Below the pieces are notes generated by a model that saw only the letters and a list, made by a program, of their open reading frames with translations, did no database searches and was not told the origin of the DNA. From positions 52,690,487-52,754,486 of the forward strand of contig CM069433.1 in assembly GCA_035610365.1 (NCBI GenBank): a stretch of DNA of 64,000 nt, written 5' to 3'. The translations under genes were made by a program, and so were the position numbers. The DNA is from Aquatica leii. Lineage: Eukaryota; Arthropoda; Insecta; Coleoptera; Lampyridae. This document shows positions 1-12,610 of the stretch, piece after piece; position 1 is the first letter of the stretch, and every line of letters begins with the position of its first letter.

Positions 1-104
1 CATTTCTGGGTGAATCGAGGCCTTGATTTATTACAGGTTTGGGTGGTTGAGCGCTCCCGATTTCCAGAAGACACATGAACATAACGTAAGTAATTGTCGT
101 TTAC

Positions 105-192
105 TAATAATTCGGTGGGTTGCTACCGGAAGTCCTCTCCTTTCTAATACATTAAATACAGTCCGCTGTTCGACTTCCGTGTGGCCGAAACA
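105..192 (+). repeat. Left end repeat of the BEL/Pao fossil
   Basis: This 88-bp segment is identical to 4334-4421 and ends in CGAAACA just before the putative primer-binding region, as the end of a 5' LTR would. Bases 1-104 may be further LTR or flank; they have no second copy in the window. Confidence 0.75.
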
Positions 193-3100
193 TTTGGTCC
201 TTTTCGAACCGGATATTTAAGGGATCCGTTTCTGTTACATTCAATTGTTCAAGTTCATAACGATATCACTCGCGCGATAAGTATTTATTTAAGAATTTAC
301 GCCGATTTTAATACGGGATTTTCCGTTATTTGTATTATTCGTACTAAGTTATTTAATATTACGAATAATGTCCGAAAGTGATTTGAATGTCCTGGTGGCA
401 ACGAGGTCACAGGTCTTTGCTGACGTCACTGATATCGCTGATCGCTGTTCTAATATTTCCAAAAAAGATGCGAAATTTCATCTATTTATGCTCGACAAAT
501 CGCTAATTTGCGAATCCAACTTGCGTGAAGTTCAGCGCCAAATATTAATTAAGAACACCGCTGTGGCTAAGAAAGATCAGGTTCCTACCGATCAAATACA
601 AAAAAGCTTTAAAGATTTAGTTTACTCAATTCGGACCATATTTGCTAAACTTCAAAGTGCTGACACTGATAGCGGAGCATCACAACAATCATGCAGTTCT
701 TCTTCTGACCCACTTCAAGGTTTTCTTCCGAAAATTGTAATTTCGCATTTCGATGGAAAAATTGCGACATGGACAAATTTTATCGATCTTTTTGATTCAT
801 TAGTACATAACAATAAAAGTTTAACATCTCTCGCTAAATTTCATTATTTGAAAACGTCTCTTGCTGTGGAAGCAGAATCCGTTATTGCTAGCTTTCCATT
901 AACCGAGGCAAATTATGAAATTGCTTATCAAGCATTAAAAGATCGTTACCAAAACGATAGGCGTTTAACCGGAATGTACTTAGATAGCATTCTGAATTTT
1001 AAGCCTCTTGTTTCACCTACTCAAGAATGTCTTAGATCGTATCTTCAAGTACACTAAAATGCAGCCAGTGCTTCCCATTCCAAATTACTTTGAATTTATT
1101 CTTTTTTATTTAGCCATGCGTAATTTGGATCCATCTACCTCTCGTGAATTTTAATCTCGGCAACAAAATGATAATTTTCCTACTTATAAGGATAACTTAT
1201 TGAGTTTATCAATCGACAAGTGCGTAGTCTCGAACTATCTGCAGCTGAATCCAAATCACGTTCTTTGACCAAGGTCAAACCACAAAATCCTTATAACCGC
1301 TGCTTCAGTTCCTCTTCCAGAAAAGGAGGTTGCTTTAACTTCCAAGCTGCGTTTAGCCGCTTCGTCTTTTAAACCTAATAAAGCAAATTCTACTTACAAT
1401 CGTTCCTTTTCATAATCTAAGCGATGCTCTCTATGTAAATCTCACCACAGTATTACTTGGTGTCCAGAATTCCAACGAATGTCCATAGATGAAAGAGGCA
1501 AAGCCATGCGTAACCACACGCGTTGTTTTAATTGTCTCGGAGCTCATTTAATAGCAGATTGTAAATCAGAACGATCGTGTGTGCATTGTGGCAGCCGTAA
1601 ACATCATTCATTACTGCATTTGGATAAGGAAGATAATTCTAATCCTGTACTTTCGAAAGCGGCGACTTTCTCAAGTAATATCACAGCTGCTCAAACAATG
1701 TCTTCTTGCCTTCCGCCTACTCATTCCAATCATACGGTTCTCCTAGGTACAATTCAAGCTTTGCTCCGAGATAGTTGCGGTGAGTTTCGCCCTGTCAGAG
1801 CAGTTCTGGATCCTGGTTCAAAAGTCTCTGCTATCACTAACGCAGTGGTTAAAGGTTTAAGTTTAACTTCCAGCCCTTCTCAGTTACAGATTTCGGGAAT
1901 TGGACAAATGGGCTCCCGCACTCTTAGTACTGTTGATTGTGTAATAAAATCTTGTTACTCTTCCAAAATTATCACAGCTACTCCTGACGTACTTTCTTCA
2001 ATATCTCAAAACCTCCCTTCGGCTCGTATTTCCAAACAAGTCTATTCTAGTCTAAGACATCGTCAACTAGCAGATAAATATTTAGATGTACCTGGCATGA
2101 TAGAAATGCTTATCGGAGCTGATCTATTTCCTACAGTCATTCGAGAGGGTGTTTCTATTATTAAAGGTAATGCTTCAATTTTTCCTACTGTATTTGGCGA
2201 CGTTATTGTAAGTCCTGTAAGTCTGGGTTCGTTAACTTCTTTGACTGTCTCTCTTCTAACTCTTCAATCCAATCCTACAGACTTCGTCGTTAAGTTCTGG
2301 GAAGTCGAATAAGTGCCTGTGGTAAAGATCCGTAACCCTGATGACGAATGGTGCGAACTTCTAAAATCCAACGCTGTCAAGGTAGCTGCAAATTCAAAGT
2401 CATCGTACACAGCCTTTTTAAACTTAGAAAAGCGTTTGATTTGAGATCCTTCCCGCTATGCCGCTTATCAACAATTTATGTCTGAGTATCGAGACTTGGG
2501 CCACATGTCCGTTGCTACTTCTTCTTCGTCATACGTGTTACCCCATCACTGTGTTTCGAAATGTAGTGAAAAGGGGACAAAGATTCGTGTGGTTCTTAAT
2601 GGTTCGTCTTCTCTTTGTGGTAACTCTTTAAACGAGCAACTTTTAAGTGGTCCTAAGCTACAAAAAAATATTTCTACAATTCTTATAACTTTTAGGTTAA
2701 ATCCGATCGCGTTGTGTTGTGACATTCGCATGATGTATAGACAAATTTTATTACGTCGTGAAAATCGTTGTTTACAACACATTTATTGGCGCGAATCCAT
2801 TCATAATCCTGTCGTCGAGTATGAACTAAATACGGTAACGTACGGCTTAACTCCTTCCGCTTACCTGGCTCAGCGATGTCTTCAACAATTAGTTAAGGAC
2901 GAAGGATTTCATTACACGACTGCGTCCGTCGCTATCGTTAAGAATACGTATGTTGATGACGTGATAACCAGTGTTGGCACCGTTGAGAACGCGCTAATTC
3001 TCCGCACCGAACTTGCTCGTCTTTTGGGAAAAGGAGGTTTTGAATTGCGCAAATGGTCCAGTAATGTTCCTACAGTTTTAGAAGGTCTTCCTTAAGGTCA

Positions 3101-4333
3101 TTTAGAAACTCCTCTAATGTTTTCGACCGAGGATAAGTCTCTTAAGATTCTTGGTCTGTGCTGGAATCATCGTTTAGACACTTTTTCTTTTCAAGTTCAG
3201 CCCTTTAGTAGTGACTGCACCAAAAAAGCAGTTCTTTGATCCTCTAGGTTCCTTTCCCCTCTGGTTTTTACAATGAAGCGTATATGAACCGAAGGGCTTG
3301 ATTTGGATAATGTTTTTTGCCCGTCTCTTGCTTTCCAATGGACCAAATTGGTCGACGGTTTGACTTACCTCTCTCAAATACACATACCAAGATGCATCTC
3401 CCCTTCTTTTCATAAAATCTTACACGTTGTTGGATTCTGCGATGCTTCTCAGAAGGAATATGCAGCGGCTATTTACGCTTGCTCTAGTTCCACTGAGTCT
3501 CGACAAATACAATCGTGCCACCTTATAATCGCTAAGTCAAAGCTAGCCCCGTTAAAAGTTCTGTCAATTCCAAGACTCGAACTATGTGAAGCGCTCCTGC
3601 TAGCGCGCCTGTTTCATTCGATTAAACCTTTTTTTGCCAGTAGTATTATTAGAGAAGCTCGCCTTTACACTGACGCTCAAGTAGTTCTTGCGTGGCTCTC
3701 TCTTCCTCCGCATCGTCTTCATACCTTTGTCGCTAACCGTATTGTCACTATTCTCGATCTCACTGAACAACAACAACGTTGATACTGCCGAAAATCCTGC
3801 TGATTTAGCCTGTCGTAGTACTACTCCGGAAGTTATGAGCAGCGCTTCTTTCTGGATTTCCGGTCCAACTTTTCTAAGTAAACCTTTGTCGCAGCGACCG
3901 TCTCTTGCTATTCCTACCGTTTTGGATTGTTCGTTACCTGATCTTAAAGTTGGCGCAACTCTTCTTGCTCGCCTTGTGCCTTCTCATCCTTTGCTCCACG
4001 TCATTGAACAATTTTCTTCTTTTCAAAAAATGCACCGGACGTTTGCATGGATACTTCGTTTCTTTCAAAACACCCAAGCTCGCAACACAACCTTTTCTTC
4101 TAATAAGCTTTTGCCTCTTTCTCCTGCCGAACTACAAAAGGCTACGCATGCTTGCGTGCGCATCACTCAAGCCGCTTATTATAGAGAAGAGATTGCGCTG
4201 CTTTGGCAAGGTAAACGCCTCCCTTCCTCTTTAGCACAGTTGTCTCCGTTTATGGATGAGGAGGGTCTCCTTAGGGTAGGCGGAAGGCTGGGCCACTCCG
4301 CTTTGCCGTCTTCTTCCCGTCATCTGCTGCTAT

Positions 4334-4421
4334 TAATAATTCGGTGGGTTGCTACCGGAAGTCCTCTCCTTTCTAATACATTAAATACAGTCCGCTGTTC
4401 GACTTCCGTGTGGCCGAAACA
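4334..4421 (+). repeat. Right end repeat of the BEL/Pao fossil
   Basis: This 88-bp segment is identical to 105-192 and marks the right end of the BEL/Pao copy. The sequence after it is unrelated AT-rich DNA with a TATGTATGTAC-type simple motif. Confidence 0.75.
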
Positions 4422-4905
4422 CGAGGCAATAGACTCCATGTATGTATGTACGTTACATATGTATCATAACATTTAGGCAAAACACTAAAAATATTTATGT
4501 GATAATTTTAAAACTGCATAATAATTAAATTCTCACTAAATCAATAAATGTTGTGGCAAGTATAACTTATCAATCAAAGTAATCATCCAGTGATAAATTA
4601 TTTAACTTATTGTAGGTAGCAGTATTTTATAGCATATTATTTAAATTTATTTTTACGCAAAAACCAAGATTTTTAATTTTTCTGTGTTCAATAAACGTGT
4701 GCAACCCATGTAAAATGTATGTATAAGATTCCTGTAAAAAATTATTAAAACAATATTTTTTTGTTTTTAAATTTATAAAGCTTGCGGCATTCTGTTCATA
4801 ATTTCTAACAATGTATAAAAACAAAAACTCAAAAATTTTGTATGATAAGGTCGTCAAAATATGTATTCCGCAGTTGATTGAATATGCTCTTAAGCTTCTG
4901 TTTAT
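4422..4905. other. AT-rich intergenic DNA, nothing recognised
   Basis: Strongly AT-rich. The only long open frame (minus strand, 4627-4857) has the composition of translated noncoding DNA and no motif. I see no gene. Confidence 0.6.
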
Positions 4906-5890
4906 TGTAGCGCCAACGCAGTCTCCCTAGGATGTGAAAAATCGACAATCCGTAACAACCCGCCAAAAGCTACGGAGGGAACTAACGGGTTTTAATTTTG
5001 TTAAATAGTTTTAATATCTATAATTCTCTGTATCTAGTTAATTATAAGTTACAGTATATTTTGTTAATAAAACCTATAAAGCGACATTGGTGACCCCGAA
5101 GAAAAATGCAGACAAAAAAAATTTTAATAACCCACACCGGACAAATTCAGCACGTAGAAGAAGTGAGACAAGTGCGCTTACCGCCATTTTGGTATAAGAA
5201 TTTAATAATATGGTTTGCGCAAGTAGAAGCTCAGTTCGAAGCCTATAAAATACAAGTGGATACCTCTAAATACTTTACGGTGATTAGTGCGTTAGATAGT
5301 GCGGTTCTGCAAGAAGTGTAGGAGATTATAGCATCGGCACCAATGAAAGACAAGACACATTAAAAAAACCAATTAGTTTACAAAGAAAAGTATTAATCAA
5401 AATTGAACTCGGTGATAAAACCCCATCACAATTATTGCGGGAAAAAAAAATTATTAGCGAGAACAAGATTCGACAAAAAAGTATTAAAAACGTTATGGTT
5501 ACAGAAGATATCAGCGTCGGTTCAAGCATTACTTACTGTAAGTTATATTTTAGAGCTGGATAAGATGATTGACGTAGCAATTAAAACGAACGAAGTACAG
5601 TCGCATACATTTCTAACGAGAGCTGCAGTGCATTTAGGCATGCCATCCGGTAGCAGTATTGGTCCATCAATTCACATCAGTACACGTATTTCAAGCATCG
5701 GAAATGCTAAGTTCCATTGCTGCCGTGCAAGCACAGGTAACATTAACAAAACTCGTGGAATTCACGTTGCATGAAAAACATTCTTACGACCAGAGAGAAG
5801 ATATATTTAGAGGGGAATCTCCTGTATATAAACTTGGAACACAGTTTATGGCGCCCTACAACGGTTGTGGGGAAAACAAATAGCGCGAAT
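4906..5890 (+). mobile_element. Gypsy-type LTR and gag fossil
   Basis: A likely LTR spans about 4906-5086: it begins TGTAGCGCC, contains AATAAA near its end and finishes GCGACA. It is followed at once by TTGGTGACCCCGAAG, a typical Gypsy tRNA primer site. The next start codon (5106) opens a gag-like sequence with LPPFWYKN, WFAQVEAQFEAY and YFTVISALDS, the core block of arthropod Gypsy gag proteins. Gag-like homology continues to about 5770. No protease, reverse transcriptase or integrase is recognised. The copy is broken and much shorter than a full Gypsy element of about 5 kb. Confidence 0.75.
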
Positions 5891-6297
5891 TTTAAACTTA
5901 ATGTGTGGGTGTGGGTAGCACCCATTATTATTACAATGGTTTATTTTGAATGTTTTCTTGTTTTTGAAAGAATAGTTATGAAAATTGTCACTTTTTTATA
6001 ATTATGCGTTAAAAAAAGCGACTTATTTTATATAACATTTTTTATTTGCACAAATACAATATAAATAACTTCCAGTTTCATTCGAATCAACACCGTGTGA
6101 ATATTGTAACAACTTTTCTTTAAAACGAACGTGAAAACCTTCAGTTTTTAAATAGTAATAAACGTTAGAATCAAACACGTGTAAAAATAACTTGCATTAT
6201 TTAGCCGATTTTATCGAGAAATGCAATTCAGCGTTTTTAGCTTTGTATTTTTTACCGATAATTATTACATAGTGGCGTCTAACGGTTGTGGGGAAAA
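5848..6297 (+). repeat. Two primer-site-like direct repeats
   Basis: The 17-mer AACGGTTGTGGGGAAAA occurs at 5860-5876 and 6281-6297, each preceded by TGGCGYCT-like sequence. The pattern TGGCG..AACG..GTGGGG resembles LTR/primer-binding junctions of Gypsy-type elements. The sequence between and after the two copies is not otherwise similar. Confidence 0.45.
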
Positions 6298-6299
6298 GT

Positions 6300-7114
6300 T
6301 AAAACGTTGTTCCTTCTCTCTCAATTGAAGTTTCTCGTCTACAAATAGTTAGTTTATGCCTACGACCGAAAGCAACGCCGTCATTTTCACTCCCTCCACA
6401 AGTCTCCTTTTATAGAAGGCATTTGCTACTACCACCGAAGATTTCGCAACAAAGCGCATAAAAGCACCAAATATTGTAAATTGTAATACACTCGTCGCTG
6501 CTGGAAGCAGTCATCGACGGAAATGACTAACAAAATCATCTTTTTGTGACCGATAAAAATACAAAAATGCGTTTTGCGCGCAAAAAAACATAAAACTTTA
6601 AATAAATTAAAATTGTTAATAATGACCTACCATCATTCTACCACTAATAAAAGTTAGTTTTAATTACAGGAACCTTACGTTCAAATAATTTCTGTTTCAA
6701 ACAGTTAATGGTTCTAATTAATTAAACCGTAACTTAATTAATCTACAAACTTATATAAAACCTATCAATTTTTTGTTTATTATATTTTCTAATTATCTGA
6801 TTTTATGGCATTACCTATATAGCATATTTTGTAGATTGTACGCACATCTTACGTACACTTGTCCGTGTACATAATATTAAATTTTTATTTAAAGCGCAAA
6901 ATTGCTGAATAAAATTTGGCAAAATTTCGTTTTATGGAAATTCGGTTTTTTCTAATATCTGCTTGTTTATTTAAAGACAGCTATATCATTTTACAATTAT
7001 TATTAGTTTATTTTAAAGACACATAATTAAACTTGGTGTACAAATAAATTAATTAATTTATGTATAATTCCTGTAAAGGTTTTTTTATACTTTTGTATAC
7101 GTAGGTACATGTTA
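6300..7114. other. AT-rich intergenic DNA
   Basis: No convincing coding segment, RNA gene or long repeat seen. A TATGTAC/GTACGTA-rich patch lies near 6830-6880 and again near 7095-7120. Confidence 0.5.
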
Positions 7115-8263
7115 TGTACAGTCTAAAGTGTTTTTGATTGCGCTGAATTGCAAACAGGCAAAATGCTTAGCCCACTACTAAACTGTTCAACTATACCAGT
7201 ATTTCTTCGAAAACCGGCAAAGAAACCAGATAATAAAAACAAAGATAAGTAGTTAAATTCATTTACCTACATTTTCTTGAAGAATTTTGAAATTACTTAC
7301 TTTTTTCTTATAAACTTCAATGGTTTATTCTTTTTAATATTTATCAATATACCATGGATTAGCTCTTATAAAAGGCACTTTAACATATTGAGAATACTGA
7401 ACTTTTATTGTAATGTCTAATTTGTGTTGATTTGTTAAGAATTTGTAATTTTAAAAAAGAAATGTTAGGTTATAGTAACTTTAAAATTTAGAACTGATTA
7501 TGAAAACGACCGTTAGGTTGGTAAAACTTGCATACTTTGGCTACAATTATGTCAAAAAACTTAAACGTTTCTTTTGACAACGTAGAAGGGTAAACAGTAC
7601 TTTTGTTTGAAAAATAAGTTCATAACTTCTATTGTGTATGGTCTCGCGCGCATTTTAAGCTACATTTTAAGTAGGGTTTATTTTTAGCATGCGTAATTTT
7701 AAAATCTTTTTAATAAAGTTACATCGTATAACTTTTAAAAAGAAGTATAAAAAAAACTAAAAATCTTGGTTGAACTATTTTCAACTTTACTTAGCCCAAC
7801 TGCTCGTCCTTTGAACTCTATCAGTTAACCACGTCCATTCATTTCTTATACAACAGTTTAGGTCAAGCACTGATCAAAAACTGCATTGGAACTGAATACC
7901 TACAGATAATGCTAATTTGGAAAAAAAATTCAGATAAAATGCATATAATGGATATTTTATTACACAATTTTAAATGTAACATTGTCAAGGGTAAATATTT
8001 AAAGAAAAAGTTTTGCTTATAAGAAGTAAGTTTAGATTTAAAAGAAACAAATCCGTACTACTTTATTAAATGATTTGAGGGTCAATGTTTTGTTATTCAA
8101 TAATTGAAAGAATGCAGGTAAACAAATATAATTGCTTATCTTTTGTAATCCAGTCTTATTATCGATTTTGAAGAAATACTTATATAGTTGAACAGTTCAG
8201 TAGTACGCTATGAATTTTGCCTGTCGAAAAATTAGCGCAATCAAAAACGCTTTAGGCTGTACA
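7115..8263. mobile_element. Fold-back element with ~230-bp inverted arms
   Basis: The left arm starting TGTACAGTCTAAAGTG at 7115 is the reverse complement, with point differences and small gaps, of the right arm ending 8263. Matching blocks include TTTTTGATTGCGCT, GGCAAAAT, CTGTTCAACTATA, GTATTTCTTC and a TTTACCT-containing block. Similarity continues inward to about 7350 and about 8010. The 0.65-kb centre has no coding potential. This is the architecture of a non-autonomous fold-back DNA transposon. Arm divergence suggests an old insertion. Confidence 0.72.
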
Positions 8264-9282
8264 AAGTAGTATCAAATAGAAGTAATATGTACATACGTAC
8301 GTCATTGTATTCATATGTATGTAAATGCAAAACATTGTTATTAAAGAAGAAATATAATAAAATAAACAAAAACAACAAACCTGTATTTTAGAAACATTTC
8401 TAAGCAAAATGGCCAAATAAATTAGCAAAATCCTAAAAAATTAAACGTAAAGCACAATATACCATAAAAACGAAAAAAAATTGGAACATGAATCAAACCA
8501 AATTGAATATCGTGTAGTTAAATTTTTTGTAACTATAAGATAATATAATAAAAAATTTAATACTGCTACTACTAATTAGAAGGGTTTATTTTTAATGTCG
8601 TTTTGCTGATTGTGTTGAAGCATGGAATTTTTGGTAATAAAAGTTTAAACAAAAAGTTACACTTAAAGTTATTTGGTAAACTGTAATATTCTGAATATAA
8701 TAAAATTATTTTTGTATAATTTTGTACAATCTTAAATTGTAAGCAAAACAAATTTAAAAACTCACATTGGAAATTTTTGTCAATGAAAAAAGAACGTCCT
8801 ACAAATTTCAGAAAATGGAACACAAATCGTACAAAAATTTAAAACATAAAAAAAGTCCTAAAAATTAAAAAAAATAGAAACTAGCATTTAAAACCAGGTA
8901 GGTAAAGACGATTCAAAAATATCACAAAAAGCATGGTATTTTGAGCTACGAAAAGAAATGTGTGCAGTAAAAACACATAAATAATCAACAACCAATTTGA
9001 AAAATATGCAAAAACAGCAAGAGAATATATAACCAATTCAAAAAGAACAATTGAAGGGTTTCGTGCTCTTTTGCGATTTTATACTGTCTACGTCATCTGT
9101 TATACAACATCATAAACTTTCATATTCTGATTCTATTTTGTTCTGAAAAGCTCTTAAGTAGCTAAATCCGCATACCTGTTTTTATGCTTCCACTAATTAT
9201 TTTGCTTAAAAAGTCCCTATATTGTAAAAAGTCCCTAAGTGTAGCAAAGTACTTTACTGTATTGTAATAGTTATTTATTTAA
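8264..9282. other. AT-rich intergenic DNA
   Basis: Nothing coding recognised. The minus-strand open frame at 8572-8823 is Phe/Leu/Asn-rich and has no motif; I treat it as chance. Confidence 0.5.
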
Positions 9283-10890
9283 GTTTTTGTGTAAATTGGG
9301 CGTTTTTTTCCAAAGTGGCGTTTTTAAACCCGAGTGAAACAAAGGTTTTAAAAGTCCTTGAGAGAATATATGCCCAATTTAAACAAGAACGAGTTGAATA
9401 CAACATTTTATTGCTCAAACAAAGACCACTACAAAGTTGTTGGCAGTAATGAGTGATACTGATGAAAGTATACCTGGTAAATTGATAAATAAAAATTTAG
9501 TATCTGCGATAATTTCTAATACTTGCCTGTATCGAAAATATAGACCCATTTTCGGGTAGCGACAAAGATGAATGGTTTCCGTCTAAAAGTGCGATTAACA
9601 ATAGTGCCCAAGGTTTTGAAATAACAATTGAAGGTAAAAAAGAAAAAATTAATTGCAAAAAAAGAAAATCCGATCCAAAGCAATAAGCGCGGGAGAAAAA
9701 AAAGCTAAGGTTAAAAAAGTCACGAAGACCAGGCAGAATGCCGCAGTGTAGTTGCAAGTGCAAAAGTAAGTTTTCTAATGTTTCTCGTGATCAAATATTT
9801 TTCAATTTCCAATCTCTAAACCACAATGAGCAAAATTTGTATTTACGAGGCTGCGTAATTTCAAAACCAACTACACGACACATTAATAAAAATAAATCTC
9901 CGAGGAACGTTTTTGAATACAAAGTTGTAGCTAATGGGAAAGCTATTACTACTTGTCAAAACAGTTTTTTGACATTGCATGGCATGAAAAGAGATAGACT
10001 TAAAAGAAATTTTAAAGTTTGAAATAGAAGATGTAAGATACTACAGAGGAAAATACCCTAACCGAAAAAGTAAAGTATCTACTGATATTATTCTACGGTG
10101 AATACTTTTTTGAAGAATTTACCAGTCCATGAGGCGCATTATAGTCGTTCTGAAAACAGATGCAAAAAGTATCTACCGTCAGATTTTACAATAAACCGAC
10201 TCTGCAAAGAATATTGTAAAAGTAAAGTATGAAATATTCTACAAAATATTTACAGAAGATTTTAACTACTCATTTGCCTATCCAAGGAAAACGATCTACC
10301 AGCACTCCATGGTACCAGTAGACAATCCAGACTATTATGTTAAGCTTATAGAGAATGTTCTATGCAGGGATGCTTTGGAAGGTTCATATATTCTGGTATC
10401 ATAGATTACTAACTAAAAATAGCAACATTTTAAAAGAAGGTTCTCAAAGTGCTGGATTACAAAAAACTTTTTGGTGAGAAAATAAAACCTTAAACACCTG
10501 GAATATCAAAATGCCAATACGTCATGTTTTCTGCTAACGATAAAACTAAAATAAGGGACACTATGGCAAGAGAATATGACGTACTTGTTTTGTATAAACC
10601 AGAACACCAGAGTTGTTTCTACAAGAATTTCATCCAATTCAGCATACACTTTATTTTTGAAATTGAAACCAGACAAGTAACTAAATATCAAGTTCTTCGT
10701 TACTTATGTTAAAAAAAAAGACTGTAAGTTTATTATTTGTTATCTTCAATCAAATGAAATTTACAGCTAAAATACTTGTGTTAAGTTTTGAGATCATTGG
10801 ATGTTGATACTATGGAAATCACATATTTTTTAATTATTTGAATAAAATATAACCATAATAATTTCTTCATTTTGTTAAAAAGTCCCTAAG
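9283..10890 (+). mobile_element. Decayed DNA transposon with CxCK-type protein
   Basis: A head region (about 9283-9425) with CCCGAGTGAAAC and AACATTTTATTGCTC recurs at 28146-28760 (minus) and 62240-62345 (plus), so it is the end of a dispersed element. Downstream, plus-strand coding remnants include a start near 9449 and 9738-10022 with CSCKCKSKFSNVSRDQIF and then QNSFLTLHGMKRDRLKR. A later frame (about 10120-10290) has HYSRSENRCKKYL and FNYSFAYPR. This order matches an uncharacterised insect transposase-like family with an N-terminal cysteine-rich segment. The gene is broken by many stops and frame changes. A 14-bp repeat, AAAAAGTCCCTAAG, near 9230 and 10876 may mark its edges; that is inference. 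Confidence 0.5.
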
Positions 10891-11433
10891 TTATAAACAT
10901 TATATAAAAAATCTTATCGACAATATAAACAATAAGATTTCCAGATTAAAATAAAAACTAAAAATCTGAATATTCTTATATCTCAAAACATAAAATGTAC
11001 AAAACCCTTCAATTTGATAAACTGATAAAAACTGAAATATTTCCAATAGAATTAATGGCCGTTGCGTCCATTCTTCGTTCAATAGAAAGATGCGGTCGTT
11101 GACGTTTTAGTCACAACTAGAAACTGCAGTATTAACAAATGCGTGACTAGTTTAATTTAAGTTATTTTTGATTTATTTTTAAAAAAATATTTTTTTTTCG
11201 TGTTGCCATAAATAGGATATATAACACAAAAACTAATTTTAAATACAAACCTAGTATTTTATTAGATTTAGAGTTATGCTAGCGGTAAGAAAAATCAGGC
11301 GTTAGAAATTAATGTCATCATACTTAAAAATAAAAATGTAAAAAAAAGCACGGTCAACTAATACCATTGACCGAAAATATACAGTGTTATCTATATTCTG
11401 TTCAAAGCAATAATTGTATAATTTGAACCTATT
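10890..11433. other. AT-rich intergenic DNA
   Basis: No gene, repeat or RNA recognised. Confidence 0.5.
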
Positions 11434-11709
11434 CACTGGGCGCGTTTAACGAACGCAACTATTGAGATAGTTCATTGACAGCGGTTCGCCAAACGAGTCC
11501 GCTGACCTTGCGCTAACTGTCACTGTTGTTAAATTTACTAAGCGCAACTTATGTACGCTGACGATTTTCTAACCTAAATTAATGCGGAGACAAATTAAAC
11601 AGTTTTGCTTCTGGATCGTTCAGCAAACTTGCAACAGTTGACTGTTATCATAAAATAATCAGATTGAGTACTGATTCTCAACAGTTGCGTTTGCTAAATG
11701 CGCCCATTG
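11434..11709. mobile_element. hAT-like MITE with 27-bp inverted ends
   Basis: The left end CACTGGGCGCGTTTAACGAA and the reverse complement of the right end, CAATGGGCGCATTTAGCAAA, match over about 27 bp, ending in ACGCAACT on both sides. The 276-bp element is less AT-rich than its flanks and has no coding capacity. The CA(N)TG start is hAT-like, but I found no matching 8-bp target duplication, so superfamily assignment is tentative. Confidence 0.68.
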
Positions 11710-12610
11710 TTTTAATCTGTCTTAGGAATGATGACCTAATGACATTTTTACGACAATGTAGGTAAATTTCAGTACTCCCTTTACAACGTACTGATAGAGT
11801 AACTGCGGGCAATTTAAAAAATATTTATTTTGTATTTTTTGTCTGTGTATTTTTATGATAAAATGGCTAAACATTTTGTATTAGTAAAATGTAATAATAA
11901 CAATAATTACCTAGTTGTTTTAAAAATGACTTATTTCGTATTTTTTAATTGGTATGCACTTAATATAATAATAAATTATTAAACATTTTTTTAAGTGCCT
12001 ATAATATTTTTAATGCATACTTTTGAGGTTCTTTAATGCTTAAGTGCCTGTCTATTTCAACATTTTTAATGTCTAAACATCTGGTCTTTAATAGTCAGTC
12101 TTTGAGAAAACATTTTTTTCCTTAGAAATTATGCGAAACACAGAATTTTTACAAGTGTCAAAAAACAAAGATGATGAGCAAGTTTTCCCGTTAAAATTAC
12201 CACTCTAAAATTATAAAAAAAACAATTATTTTTGTTTCTTTTTTATTACTGAAAGTATGGTAATTCTTTAAAATGCACTTTTGTCAAATTTCGTTAAATT
12301 TGTTTTACGCATTTCTGCACAGCATAGAAATATGTGATTTTTAAGTAGACTTGAAACTCTTCTCACGAACAAACGGTACATTTTAGTAGAGATATAAATA
12401 GGGTCCAATCGAATTATTTTGACATATACAATACGTGGTAGTTGTATTTCCCTGCAATTTTGAGACACTCGGTACATTAAAAGTGATTATATGAATATTA
12501 TTATTAAAAAACCAAATATATAATAGCAGGTCTTTAAAAATCGCGCCTGGGTGTCAACAGTAACACTTCTTAACCATGCCTTTCGTGTAATGTCATCTTT
12601 GACATCAGTA
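11710..12610. other. AT-rich intergenic DNA
   Basis: Nothing recognised; the minus-strand frame at 12268-12477 lacks any motif. Confidence 0.5.

Larger units (their letters stand above)
105..4421 (+). mobile_element. BEL/Pao LTR retrotransposon fossil
   Basis: Plus-strand coding homology runs in the order expected for BEL/Pao: a gag-like region (about 370-1060) with the aligned FDGKIATWTNFIDLFDSLVH block typical of BEL gag; a Cys-His zinc-knuckle region (about 1480-1610); an aspartic-protease-like segment around DPGSKVSAI (about 1800); a reverse transcriptase (about 2480-3100) with the YVDDV active-site box; an RNase H-like stretch (about 3300-3780); and a tail reaching towards the integrase zinc finger (about 4250-4330). 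A sequence resembling the BEL primer-site region (TTTGGTCC) follows the left repeat. An 88-bp identical direct repeat lies at both ends, so this is probably LTR material. The copy is broken with several breaks and I recognise no integrase core. The two end repeats are identical, which suggests it is not very old. The left end may extend past the window. Confidence 0.88.
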
